A DNA stretch of 5,565 bases, from positions 1 to 5,565 of the forward strand of contig CAJMQQ010000095.1 in the NCBI GenBank assembly GCA_905215625.1, in the 5' to 3' direction. This document shows positions 1-5,565 of this stretch, piece after piece. The position numbers were made by a program, and so were the translations under genes. The notes beneath the pieces were generated by a model that saw nothing but the letters and a program-made list of their open reading frames with translations, did no database searches and was not told the origin of the DNA. The number at the start of each line of letters is the position of its first letter. Within the stretch, counting starts at the first letter, position 1. The stretch comes from an uncultured bacterium (GTDB lineage Bacteria; Bacillota; Clostridia; Lachnospirales; Lachnospiraceae).

Positions 1-566
1 AAATAGTTCTGTTCCAGAAAATAGATATAGAAAAGATGGTAGGATGAAAAATAAAAATCCATATAGGGATCATAGGTTGCTATGATCTCATTATAAGGCC
101 GGTTTTGATAGATAGCATTATTCAAAATAGTAAACATAACATTGTGCCGGATACTATTCATAGCAGGATAAGAGCGTTCCGAGATATTTTTTTTGTAACA
201 GTCCTGAGCAATCTCCTGTACGACTTCAAGAATCTGAAGTTCATTACAAGGCTTAAGCAGGTAATGGCGAACTCCGTATTTCATGGCTGTTTTTGCATAT
301 TCAAATTCTCCGTACCCTGAGAGAATGATAAACTGGGTATTTAGATCCGTTTCAGAAACTTTTCGAATCAATTCCAGGCCGTCCATTCCAGGCATCCGAA
401 TATCAGTAAGTACAATGTCCGGGGTTTCATCCAAAATGACATCATAGGCTTCCAGGCCGTTTTTGCAAAGTCCCACCAGTTCGATATTATGTTGTTTCCA
501 ATCAATAATCGTAGAAATGGTTTCACGAATAATTCGTTCGTCATCAGCAATAATCAGTTTTAACAT
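1..566 (-). CDS. Response regulator, YesN/AraC type, N-terminal part (truncated by window edge)
   Basis: Cytoplasmic transcription regulator of a two-component system, paired with the kinase encoded just upstream. 188 codons are visible and the frame is open to the left edge. Residues 1-120 form a receiver domain: acidic pocket Asp8-Asp9-Glu10, phospho-acceptor Asp55 in the LTDIRMPGMDG motif, switch Ser83 in LSGYGEFEYA, and conserved Lys105-Pro106. The SGYxEFEYA and HYLLKP wording is typical of the YesN group, whose members carry a C-terminal AraC-type helix-turn-helix domain. That domain would lie outside the window, so the DNA-binding assignment is inference. Residues after about 125 are the start of the poorly conserved linker. 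The ATG at 566 is chosen because it begins exactly at the receiver domain and has AAGGAG (578-583, minus strand) upstream. It overlaps the kinase stop by 7 bp (ATGTTAA), implying translational coupling. The likely target is the divergent transporter operon. Confidence 0.93.
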   Translation of the reverse strand, partial: MLKLIIADDERIIRETISTIIDWKQHNIELVGLCKNGLEAYDVILDETPDIVLTDIRMPGMDGLELIRKVSETDLNTQFIILSGYGEFEYAKTAMKYGVRHYLLKPCNELQILEVVQEIAQDCYKKNISERSYPAMNSIRHNVMFTILNNAIYQNRPYNEIIATYDPYMDFYFSSYHLFYIYFLEQNY

Positions 567-2389
567 GAAATTGAGTTCTCCTTACGATATGGTATAGTGA
601 CGGATGCTACAGCACAGTCTTCCTGATTGGAGAGAGACAGGCCATAATGTTCCCCAAATAAAAGCTTAATCCGTTTATCGATATTTAAAAGTCCGATTCC
701 GGAACGGGTTGGCTGCTTTTTATTTTGCCTGAGAAGTTCTAAAAGATTCTCATCAAAGCTGGAACCGCTGTTTGCGACAGAGATTCGGATGCAGCTTTCT
801 CCATTTTCCCCGGCTTCATCTTGTATTGTGGCCAGGACTGTGATGTAACAGGTCTCTGTGATTTCCTCTAAAGCGTAATGGATGGCGTTCTCTACCAAAG
901 GCTGCAGGGTAAGCGGCGGAAGCAGGGCGTCTTTTAATTCATCTGGAATTTCTGCCCTGTAATCCAAACGCTCTTCAAAGCGAATCTGCTGTATGGTAAT
1001 GTAGGAGTGGATGAGATTCAGTTCATAAGATAACGTAACCAATGACTGCTTATTACTTAACGTAGCCCGCAGAAGAGCCCCCAGAGACTCTGTCATAAGA
1101 GAAATTTCCCGGTTGTTTACCGCCTTTGCCCTCCAGTTGATAGATTCCAGCGTATTATATAGAAAATGCGGGTTGATTTGGGATTCTAACGCCTTAATCT
1201 GTGCTTCCCTTGCAAGGAGTTCATTTACATAATTGGTATTTACCAGATTTTGAATCCGTTTGGTCATACGTTCAAACCCCTGATGGAGCCGTCCAATCTC
1301 ATCTTTTCGATGGGCATATTCCGAATCGTATTTTGTACTTAAAAGGGCTGCTTCATCCTGGCTGAACTGATCCATCTTCTGAAGCAGAATCTGGAAGTGC
1401 CTTAAAATAGAACGAATCAGAATATTGGAAATTACAATGACAAAGCACATACCTCCAAACAGGCTAAACAATGAGGATAGAAGCGTAGTTTTTAACGTGC
1501 CCATCACCTCATCATATGGTACCAGACCATAATAATCCATGTCATAACCGGGAATGGTATTATGTACGGTAAAATAGGTGTGCCTCTTCAGCTTTAAAAT
1601 TTGATATTTCTGTGAGGAAGAAGAAATAAGCTTATCTGCCAGGGGCTCTGGAAAACCTTCTGGTATATAAATCCGTTCTTTATTACTGCAAAGGATGTAG
1701 TGGCTGTCTGAATACTGGGTAGCAGCGGCGTTGGCTTTTTCAATAATATTATTTAAATCTACATAGACAATCAGAGTTCCCAAAGGCGCTAAGGAAAGAT
1801 GATCGATTTCCCTGATTTCACGGCTTATGATAAGAGCATTGCTGCCAGGGGCTGCAGGAATACAGGCAGCTGCCCCTTCCTTACAGGCAGCTGCTTCAAT
1901 GGCAGCCTGGAAACGTTCTTCGGAAAGCTTGTTTCTCCAAACTGTGTAAGTAGAATTATTAAAGTATTTGTTTTGAATCATCATAAATGAAACACCATTG
2001 CCACGAACAGACGAATAGTATGTCTGCAGAGAATTATTAATAATACGGTTGGCATTGGTCCATGCAACCCTGTCATTCATCTTGGTAATATTGGATAAAG
2101 AAGTCTGGATTTCCGGTGCAGCAATGATTGATGAGGACATATTTACAATGCTGTTTAGACTGTCTGCGATTGTATAAGCAGAATGCGTCAGATTTTCTGC
2201 AACAGCCTTATAAAGCAATTCATTGTAAGCATTATTGCACAGGTGCAAACTGAAAACAGCAAGTACCATAACGAAAAACACATTATTCAATACAATCACA
2301 AGAATCTTTTGAAGAAGCGGAAGATTGTTTAATTTATGTCTGATTTTCCGAAGTGTACTACGTATAAAGCTGCGCAAATTGTATGTCAT
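560..2389 (-). CDS. Sensor histidine kinase, YesM type (membrane-bound, dCACHE-like sensor, HAMP, His_kinase, HATPase)
   Basis: Membrane kinase of 609 residues that should phosphorylate the overlapping response regulator in answer to an external signal. In order: a short basic cytoplasmic start; transmembrane segment about 28-49; an extracytoplasmic domain about 50-301, probably dCACHE-like as is usual in the family; a second transmembrane segment about 302-326; a HAMP linker to about 385; a His_kinase dimerisation domain with QINPHFLYNTLESINW, the phospho-acceptor being His408; and an HATPase_c domain with N-box LQPLVENAIHYA (Asn501) and G2 box RSGIGLLNID (Gly564, Gly566). The usual D-x-G of the G1 box reads VANSGSSF (Asn540 to Phe545), lacking the Asp. 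The start at 2389 (MTYNLRS) is chosen because AAAGGTG lies 5 bases upstream. An in-frame ATG at 2446 would add 19 residues but has no ribosome site and precedes the likely transcription start. The sensor domain contains a small in-frame duplication. Family assignment is firm; the ligand is unknown. Confidence 0.94.
   Translation of the reverse strand: MTYNLRSFIRSTLRKIRHKLNNLPLLQKILVIVLNNVFFVMVLAVFSLHLCNNAYNELLYKAVAENLTHSAYTIADSLNSIVNMSSSIIAAPEIQTSLSNITKMNDRVAWTNANRIINNSLQTYYSSVRGNGVSFMMIQNKYFNNSTYTVWRNKLSEERFQAAIEAAACKEGAAACIPAAPGSNALIISREIREIDHLSLAPLGTLIVYVDLNNIIEKANAAATQYSDSHYILCSNKERIYIPEGFPEPLADKLISSSSQKYQILKLKRHTYFTVHNTIPGYDMDYYGLVPYDEVMGTLKTTLLSSLFSLFGGMCFVIVISNILIRSILRHFQILLQKMDQFSQDEAALLSTKYDSEYAHRKDEIGRLHQGFERMTKRIQNLVNTNYVNELLAREAQIKALESQINPHFLYNTLESINWRAKAVNNREISLMTESLGALLRATLSNKQSLVTLSYELNLIHSYITIQQIRFEERLDYRAEIPDELKDALLPPLTLQPLVENAIHYALEEITETCYITVLATIQDEAGENGESCIRISVANSGSSFDENLLELLRQNKKQPTRSGIGLLNIDKRIKLLFGEHYGLSLSNQEDCAVASVTIPYRKENSISC
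578..583 (-). promoter_or_regulatory. Ribosome binding site of the response regulator, inside the kinase gene
   Basis: On the minus strand AAGGAG lies 11 bases before the regulator ATG at 566, within the last codons of the kinase gene. Together with the 7-bp gene overlap it fixes the regulator start and suggests that ribosomes finishing the kinase re-initiate on the regulator. Confidence 0.7.
1861..1894. repeat. 13-bp direct repeat, 21 bp apart, inside the kinase sensor domain
   Basis: The 13-mer tacaggcagctgc occurs at 1861-1873 and again at 1882-1894, a 21-bp offset, which is exactly seven codons. On the coding (minus) strand it encodes consecutive heptads AAACKEG and AAACIPA (kinase residues about 166-179), so the tetrapeptide Ala-Ala-Ala-Cys appears twice. 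The frame is kept. This looks like a short tandem duplication in an extracytoplasmic loop. Confidence 0.75.
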
Positions 2390-2404
2390 AGGAACACCTT
2401 TCCT
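2390..2404 (-). promoter_or_regulatory. Kinase ribosome binding site within a small dyad
   Basis: On the minus strand the 15 bases directly before the kinase ATG read AGGAA-AGGTG-TTCCT. The AAAGGTG core (2395-2401) is a reasonable Shine-Dalgarno sequence 5 bases from the start. It decides for the 2389 start over the upstream ATG at 2446. The flanking AGGAA/TTCCT arms could form a 5-bp hairpin with AGGTG in the loop, which might modestly lower initiation. The pairing is seen in the sequence; the effect is inference. Confidence 0.6.
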
Positions 2405-2435
2405 GTAACGAAGCAGTTGTCGGGTGACAGGGTTA

Positions 2436-2464
2436 AGTATATACATAAATTAGAAATTATGCAA
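2436..2464 (-). promoter_or_regulatory. Probable sigma-A promoter for the kinase-regulator pair
   Basis: On the minus strand TTGCAT (2459-2464) and TATACT (2436-2441) are separated by 17 bases. The -10 is good (5 of 6) and the -35 keeps only the leading TTG. Transcription would start near 2429, leaving a leader of about 40 bases before the ATG at 2389. This excludes the longer reading frame starting at 2446. Predicted from sequence only. Confidence 0.5.
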
Positions 2465-2473
2465 TCCATACAG

Positions 2474-2489
2474 AAAACAGATCGGTTTT
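2474..2489. promoter_or_regulatory. 16-bp imperfect palindrome in the divergent control region
   Basis: AAAACAGATCGGTTTT matches its own reverse complement at 14 of 16 positions, with AAAAC/GTTTT arms around a central GATC. Its right half is part of the upstream TCGGTTTT direct-repeat copy. It could be an operator for a dimeric repressor, or a chance by-product of the AT-rich direct repeat. No specific family is assigned. Confidence 0.3.
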
Positions 2490-2510
2490 TTGAACACGAA
2501 TGTCGGTTTT
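2482..2510 (+). promoter_or_regulatory. Direct repeat TCGGTTTT x2, 21-bp period: candidate activator site
   Basis: TCGGTTTT occurs at 2482-2489 and 2503-2510, offset by exactly 21 bp, so both copies face the same side of the helix. Relative to a start near 2552 they lie at about -70 to -63 and -49 to -42, the downstream copy next to where a -35 would be. AraC-family regulators typically bind tandem direct half-sites with about this spacing at activated promoters. The natural candidate protein is the response regulator encoded in this locus. Repeat and spacing are seen; the binding protein is inferred. Confidence 0.45.
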
Positions 2511-2539
2511 ACCTATCACAGCTTTTAAACAAGAACGAG

Positions 2540-2545
2540 TATAAT
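2540..2545 (+). promoter_or_regulatory. -10 element of the transporter operon promoter
   Basis: A perfect TATAAT. No acceptable TTGACA-like hexamer lies 16-18 bases upstream (the region reads about tcacag), and there is no extended -10 TGn. This is the pattern of a promoter needing an activator. Transcription would start near 2552, giving a leader of roughly 63 bases before the binding-protein ATG. Confidence 0.55.
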
Positions 2546-2598
2546 GAGGATAACAATTAGAAAAGAACTTAAACGTGTATGAAAAGGCACACAATAAA

Positions 2599-2605
2599 AA
2601 GGAGG
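2599..2605 (+). promoter_or_regulatory. Ribosome binding site of the sugar-binding protein
   Basis: AAGGAGG, a full match to the anti-Shine-Dalgarno sequence, lies 9 bases before the ATG at 2615. It fixes the start there and rules out the in-frame ATG at 2579, which lies upstream of it and would add 12 basic residues before an otherwise normal signal peptide. Confidence 0.88.
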
Positions 2606-2614
2606 ATACGCTTT

Positions 2615-3988
2615 ATGAGAAAAAGAAACATTGCACTGGTAATGGCAGGGCTGCTGGCTGCAGCAAGTCTGGCAGGATGTTCCGGAGGTGCAAAAGAAGA
2701 GGCACCGGCTAATGGTACTGCAAAAACAGAAGCAGCCGCTTCTGAGGCTCCTGCAAAAGAGGAAGCAGGAGGAGAGAAGAACCTGACCGTTGCATGGTGG
2801 GGCAATCAGGTCCGCAATGAAAGAACTCAGTCAGCATTAGACAAGTATTCCGAATTAAATCCTGGAGTAGTTTTAGACGGACAGTTTTCCGAGTGGGGCG
2901 ATTACTGGAACAAACTGGCAACTGCATCTGCTGGAAATTCTCTTCCAGACGTAATCCAGATGGACTACGCATATCTGGATCAGTATGCAAAGAACAACCT
3001 TTTGTTAGACCTGACTCCTTATGTGGAGAATGGAACTTTGAAACTGGATGATGCAAATGCAGACGTATTAAATTCCGGCAAGGTAGACGGAAAGCTTTAT
3101 GCAGTACCCATTGGTATCAACGCACCCGCTTTACTGTATAATAAGGCTGTAACCGATGCAGCAGGCGTTACCATCAAAGACAATATGACCTTGGATGAGT
3201 TTATTGAGGTATGCAAAACTGTTAAGGAAAAAACCGGTTATCGTACAAACATGGCTTATGGCGTAACCCAGGAAATCGTTCAGTACATGATCCGTGCAAA
3301 TGGACATTCCATGTATGGCGAAGGTAAATTAAATGTAGAAAGTCCTGATGAGTTCGTTCCGATTTTCAAAGTATTTGAAGACGGCGTAAAGGAAGGCTGG
3401 CATGTAGATCCAAGTATTTATGCTGAGATTACCCCAGGCGCTGTAGAACAGGATCCATTCGTATACGGAGCAAGTGAAGATTCCAGATCCTGGTGCGTAT
3501 TCTGCTGGTCGAATCAGGTAGGCGCATATGAGAACTGCAAGCCGGAAGATATGCCTGAGATTGGTATTACTACCTGGCCGTCAGCGGATCCAACCCAGTC
3601 CAATTTCTTAAAGCCAGCACAGTTCTTCTCTGTATCTGCCAATAGCGCAAATCCGGAAGAAGCAGTTAAAATTATCGACTACTGGACAAATGATTTAGAT
3701 GCAAACAAGATTCTGTTAGCAGAGCGTGGAGTGCCGCTGTCTGAAACTGTAGCCGCTGAACTTTCTCCAAGCCTGGATGAATCTATTCAGAGCAGCATTC
3801 AGTTTATTAATGAAGTGGTTTCCCCTGCATCTTCTCAGATTGATCCTCCAATGCCAAACGGCTCCAGCGAGGTTACCGAACTGTTGTTACAGTTAGAAGA
3901 AAAAGTAGCATATGGCCAGATGACATCTGAAGAAGCAGCACAGGAGCTGTTTACAAAAGGAAATGAAATCATGGCTTCTAAACAATAA
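2615..3988 (+). CDS. Lipoprotein sugar-binding protein of an ABC importer (SBP family 1, YesO-like)
   Basis: Extracellular, membrane-tethered solute receptor of 457 residues that captures a carbohydrate and delivers it to the two permeases encoded downstream. Residues 1-21 are a lipoprotein signal peptide: basic MRKRN start, hydrophobic core, and lipobox LAGC with lipidated Cys22. Residues 23-56 are an Ala/Glu/Lys/Pro-rich linker. The mature fold starts at LTVAWWG (57-63). The EWGDYWNKLATASAG stretch (93-107), LPDVIQMD (110-117) and LLLDLTPYV (129-137) are typical of family 1 sugar-binding proteins, as is ERGVPLSETVA (370-380) near the C-terminus. From memory, several of these segments closely match Bacillus subtilis YesO, including the aromatic WWG start and the DPPMPxGSxEV stretch (410-420). 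This suggests an oligosaccharide of plant cell-wall origin, but substrate assignment is inference. Aromatic residues Trp61, Trp62, Trp94 and Trp98 could stack on sugar rings. Its length is normal for the family, with no frameshift seen. Confidence 0.95.
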   Translation: MRKRNIALVMAGLLAAASLAGCSGGAKEEAPANGTAKTEAAASEAPAKEEAGGEKNLTVAWWGNQVRNERTQSALDKYSELNPGVVLDGQFSEWGDYWNKLATASAGNSLPDVIQMDYAYLDQYAKNNLLLDLTPYVENGTLKLDDANADVLNSGKVDGKLYAVPIGINAPALLYNKAVTDAAGVTIKDNMTLDEFIEVCKTVKEKTGYRTNMAYGVTQEIVQYMIRANGHSMYGEGKLNVESPDEFVPIFKVFEDGVKEGWHVDPSIYAEITPGAVEQDPFVYGASEDSRSWCVFCWSNQVGAYENCKPEDMPEIGITTWPSADPTQSNFLKPAQFFSVSANSANPEEAVKIIDYWTNDLDANKILLAERGVPLSETVAAELSPSLDESIQSSIQFINEVVSPASSQIDPPMPNGSSEVTELLLQLEEKVAYGQMTSEEAAQELFTKGNEIMASKQ

Positions 3989-4023
3989 ATTTGATTTCCA
4001 GGAACTGGAAGTCGAACAAATTT
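3987..4023 (+). promoter_or_regulatory. Stem-loop immediately after the binding-protein stop codon
   Basis: Outer arms AAATTTG (3987-3993) and CAAATTT (4017-4023) pair over 7 bp. Inner arms 3994-4001 and 4005-4012 pair over 8 bp, with one G-U, around a GAA loop. A CGAA bulge lies on the 3' side. An alternative fold makes 12 continuous pairs without the outer arms. The stem begins within the stop codon of the binding-protein gene, a usual place for a hairpin that protects the upstream message from 3' exonucleases. The following TTTCTT is only a weak U-tract, so partial termination is possible but not clear. Pairing is seen; role is inferred. Confidence 0.6.
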
Positions 4024-4026
4024 CTT

Positions 4027-4072
4027 AAGTCTCTGCCTGCTGCGCTTTCAAAACGTATGCAGGCAGAAGCTT
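4027..4072 (+). promoter_or_regulatory. Second stem-loop in the binding-protein/permease gap
   Basis: Arms TCTGCCTGC (4032-4040) and GCAGGCAGA (4059-4067) are a perfect 9-bp GC-rich stem with an 18-base loop. After one C/A mismatch, four more pairs (4027-4030 with 4069-4072, one G-U) extend it. A short TTTT follows at 4071-4074, directly before the permease ribosome site at 4076. It could be an attenuator, an RNA-processing or stability element, or a structure modulating permease translation by closeness to the Shine-Dalgarno. Confidence 0.6.
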
Positions 4073-4075
4073 TTC

Positions 4076-4082
4076 AAGGAGG
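4076..4082 (+). promoter_or_regulatory. Ribosome binding site of the first permease
   Basis: AAGGAGG lies 7 bases before the ATG at 4090 and fixes that start. A TTG-started longer frame beginning at 3991 would translate the two stem-loops and place 33 extra polar residues before the permease, so it is not used. Confidence 0.88.
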
Positions 4083-4089
4083 AAATAGG

Positions 4090-4980
4090 ATGAATCCATT
4101 TAAAAAAGCCTTAAACAAAGAAAGCACTGCAGGTATTATTTTTACCCTTCCCTTTACCATTGGCTTTCTGCTGTTTATGATTGTACCTATGGGAATATCC
4201 CTGTATTATTCATTCTGCGATTATGACATTCTTTCACCGCCAGTATTTACCGGACTGGATAATTTTGTGAAAATGTTTCAGGATGAAACCTTTTATAAGA
4301 CCATCGGCGTTACGTTTTACTTTGCATTTGTATCCGTGCCATTAAGACTGATTTTTGCATTGATTGTAGCAATGCTGCTGCTGAAAAACTCGAAAATGAG
4401 CGGCTTTTACCGAGCAGCTTACTACCTGCCTTCCATCATAGGAGGTTCTGTAGCGGTTGCAATTCTGTGGAAGAGAATGTTTGCTACAGACGGCGTTATT
4501 AATCGTCTTCTGGGTGCAATTGGTATCGAAACTACCTTTGCATGGCTGGGAAATACGAAGACCGCTATCTGGGTTCTGATTCTTTTGGCAGTTTGGCAGT
4601 TTGGTTCCTCCATGCTAATCTTCTTATCCGCTTTAAAGCAGATTTCCAGGGAACTTTATGAAGCTGCAGAAGTAGACGGAGCCAATGGTATTCAGAAGTT
4701 TTTCAGAATCACCCTGCCGCTTCTGACCCCTACCATTTTCTTCAACCTGGTAATGCAGATGATCAACGGATTCCTGGCATTTACCCAGAGTTACATCATC
4801 ACTCAGGGAAAACCGATGAATTCTACGTTATTCTACACCGTTTACATGTATCAGCAGTCCTTTGAATTTTACAATACCGGCTATGGCGCAGCGCTTGCCT
4901 GGGTAATGCTTGCAATTATTGGAGCAATCACATTGTTATTGTTTGCAACTAAAAAATACTGGGTATATGAGGAGGGTTAA
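4090..4980 (+). CDS. ABC sugar transporter permease, MalF/UgpA-like (CUT1)
   Basis: Integral membrane subunit of 296 residues that forms half of the import channel. About six hydrophobic segments are visible: 13-34, 72-98, 106-128, 157-180, 207-235 and 265-286, the usual number for short CUT1 permeases. The cytoplasmic EAA loop that docks on the ATPase is clear: LYEAAEVDGANG (189-200) with Glu191-Ala-Ala and Gly197, then the LP at 209-210 (RITLPLLTP). Other family marks are FTGLDNF (53-59) after the first membrane segment and FYRAAYYLPSII (106-117). It is in the operon with the binding protein upstream (101-bp gap holding two stem-loops) and the second permease downstream (3-bp gap, ribosome site GGAGG inside its own last codons), so the two permeases are probably co-translated in equal amounts. 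The Bacillus equivalent in a yes-type locus would be YesP, but the general family assignment is the safer one. Confidence 0.95.
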   Translation: MNPFKKALNKESTAGIIFTLPFTIGFLLFMIVPMGISLYYSFCDYDILSPPVFTGLDNFVKMFQDETFYKTIGVTFYFAFVSVPLRLIFALIVAMLLLKNSKMSGFYRAAYYLPSIIGGSVAVAILWKRMFATDGVINRLLGAIGIETTFAWLGNTKTAIWVLILLAVWQFGSSMLIFLSALKQISRELYEAAEVDGANGIQKFFRITLPLLTPTIFFNLVMQMINGFLAFTQSYIITQGKPMNSTLFYTVYMYQQSFEFYNTGYGAALAWVMLAIIGAITLLLFATKKYWVYEEG

Positions 4981-4983
4981 GCA

Positions 4984-5565
4984 ATGAAAGAAAAAAGAAG
5001 AGTCAAAGCAGTTATCTATCATATACTGGTATTTGGCATTGGACTGATTATGATTTATCCGCTGATCTGGATGGTTATGAGTTCCTTTAAGCAAACCAAC
5101 ACCATTTTTCAGACGGCAGGCAGCCTGATTCCAGAACACTTTACCCTTGAAAACTATGTAAATGGCTGGAAAGGCTTTGCTAAGGTTACATTTGCTACAT
5201 TTTTCTCGAATTCTCTTTTTATTTCCGTTGTAGCTACGATTGGAACCGTGATTTCCTCTGCCATTGTTGCTTACGGTTTTGCCAGATTTAATTTCAAAGG
5301 CAAAAAGCTGTTATTTTCCGCCATGCTTTTGTCCATGATGCTTCCGGCTCAGGTTCTTATGATTCCTCAGTATCTGTGGTATCAGAAATTAAACTGGGTA
5401 GGCAGCTATATGCCTTTAATCGTTCCTTATTTCTTTGCCATTCAGGGATTTTTCGTATACCTGATTTCCAACTTTATTTCCGGTATTCCGAAAGATCTGG
5501 ATGAGGCGGCAAAGATTGACGGCTGTTCCTATGTATCTATTTTCACAAGGATCATTCTGCCGTTA
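4984..5565 (+). CDS. ABC sugar transporter permease, MalG/UgpE-like (CUT1), truncated by window edge
   Basis: Second channel-forming subunit, partner of the preceding permease. 194 residues are visible, about 70% of the usual 270-280. Hydrophobic segments lie at about 11-33, 73-97, 107-130 and 140-165. The N-terminal pattern YPLIWMVMSSFKQTNTIF (25-42) and the LIPEHFTLENY stretch (48-58) are characteristic of MalG-type permeases, as are AYGFARFNFKGKK (95-107) and the MLPAQVLMIPQY stretch (119-130). The EAA loop is present at IPKDLDEAAKIDG (168-180), with Glu174-Ala-Ala and Gly180, followed by RIILPL at the very edge. The last two membrane segments lie outside. The ATG at 4984 has GGAGG at 4971-4975, 8 bases upstream, and follows the previous stop after 3 bases. 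No defect is seen in the visible part. Confidence 0.95.
   Translation, partial: MKEKRRVKAVIYHILVFGIGLIMIYPLIWMVMSSFKQTNTIFQTAGSLIPEHFTLENYVNGWKGFAKVTFATFFSNSLFISVVATIGTVISSAIVAYGFARFNFKGKKLLFSAMLLSMMLPAQVLMIPQYLWYQKLNWVGSYMPLIVPYFFAIQGFFVYLISNFISGIPKDLDEAAKIDGCSYVSIFTRIILPL

Noticed and set aside
187..194. Run of eight T (A on the coding strand) in the response regulator as a possible frameshift
   Set aside because: The reading frame is continuous through it (Tyr-Lys-Lys-Asn) and remains open to the window edge.
2390..2446. Longer kinase reading frame starting at the ATG at 2446 (19 extra residues)
   Set aside because: No ribosome site precedes it, and the best minus-strand promoter would start transcription near 2429, downstream of that ATG. 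The ATG at 2389 has AAAGGTG at good spacing.
2548..2558. GGATAACAATT, identical to one half of the E. coli lac operator
   Set aside because: The other operator half (AATTGTGAGC) is absent and there is no dyad around it. It is a chance AT-rich match just after the -10.
2336..2560. Rightward small open frame across the kinase start and control region
   Set aside because: It covers the kinase N-terminus antisense and both promoters, has no ribosome site and shows no recognisable protein features.
2568..2581. Possible CcpA cre site (CTTAAACGTGTATG) in the transporter leader
   Set aside because: Only about 9 of 14 positions fit the cre consensus. The TG start and CA end are missing, so catabolite repression cannot be claimed from it.
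2579..2614. Longer binding-protein frame from the ATG at 2579
   Set aside because: The strong AAGGAGG at 2599-2605 lies inside this extension and serves the ATG at 2615, which starts a textbook lipoprotein signal peptide.
2709..3056. Antisense open frame of 115 codons opposite the binding-protein gene, and a second one at 2569-2805
   Set aside because: Both lie opposite a clearly coding gene, have no ribosome site and have low-complexity or unremarkable translations. They are shadows of the Ala-rich linker and mature domain codons.
3991..4089. Permease frame extended upstream to a TTG at 3991
   Set aside because: The extension is polar, runs through two stem-loops and has no ribosome site. 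The ATG at 4090 has AAGGAGG 7 bases upstream.

Overview
The window is a carbohydrate-uptake locus with its own sensory system, most likely from a low-to-moderate GC Gram-positive of the Clostridia, plausibly a Lachnospiraceae-type gut or anaerobic bacterium. This rests on strong AGGAGG ribosome binding sites, a lipoprotein signal peptide on the binding protein, AT-leaning codon use and the gene families present. The assignment below class level is inference.

Layout. Two genes read leftward. A YesM-type sensor histidine kinase (2389 to 560) overlaps by 7 bp a YesN-type response regulator (566 to the left edge, truncated), so they are translationally linked. About 225 bp of divergent control region (2390-2614) follows. 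Three genes then read rightward: a lipoprotein sugar-binding protein (2615-3988), a first ABC permease (4090-4980) and a second ABC permease (4984 to the right edge, truncated). No ATPase gene is in the window. CUT1 importers of this type often use a shared MsmX-like ATPase encoded elsewhere, or it may lie outside the window.

How it probably works. The kinase senses an extracytoplasmic signal, often a sugar or the loaded binding protein in this family, and phosphorylates Asp55 of the regulator. The regulator, expected to carry an AraC-type DNA-binding domain beyond the window edge, would activate the transporter operon. The control region fits this. The rightward promoter has a perfect TATAAT but no recognisable -35, and just upstream lie two TCGGTTTT copies exactly 21 bp (two helical turns) apart, where an AraC-type activator would sit. 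The binding protein resembles Bacillus subtilis YesO, and the gene set resembles yesMN-yesOPQ, linked there to pectin/rhamnogalacturonan degradation. That suggests a plant-polysaccharide oligosaccharide as substrate, but specificity cannot be read from the sequence.

The 101-bp gap between the binding-protein gene and the first permease holds two consecutive stem-loops. They probably set the excess of binding protein over permease. I see no novel defence, mobile or catalytic system here. The points worth a second look are regulatory details and two oddities in the kinase: a small in-frame duplication in the sensor domain and an altered ATP-binding box.
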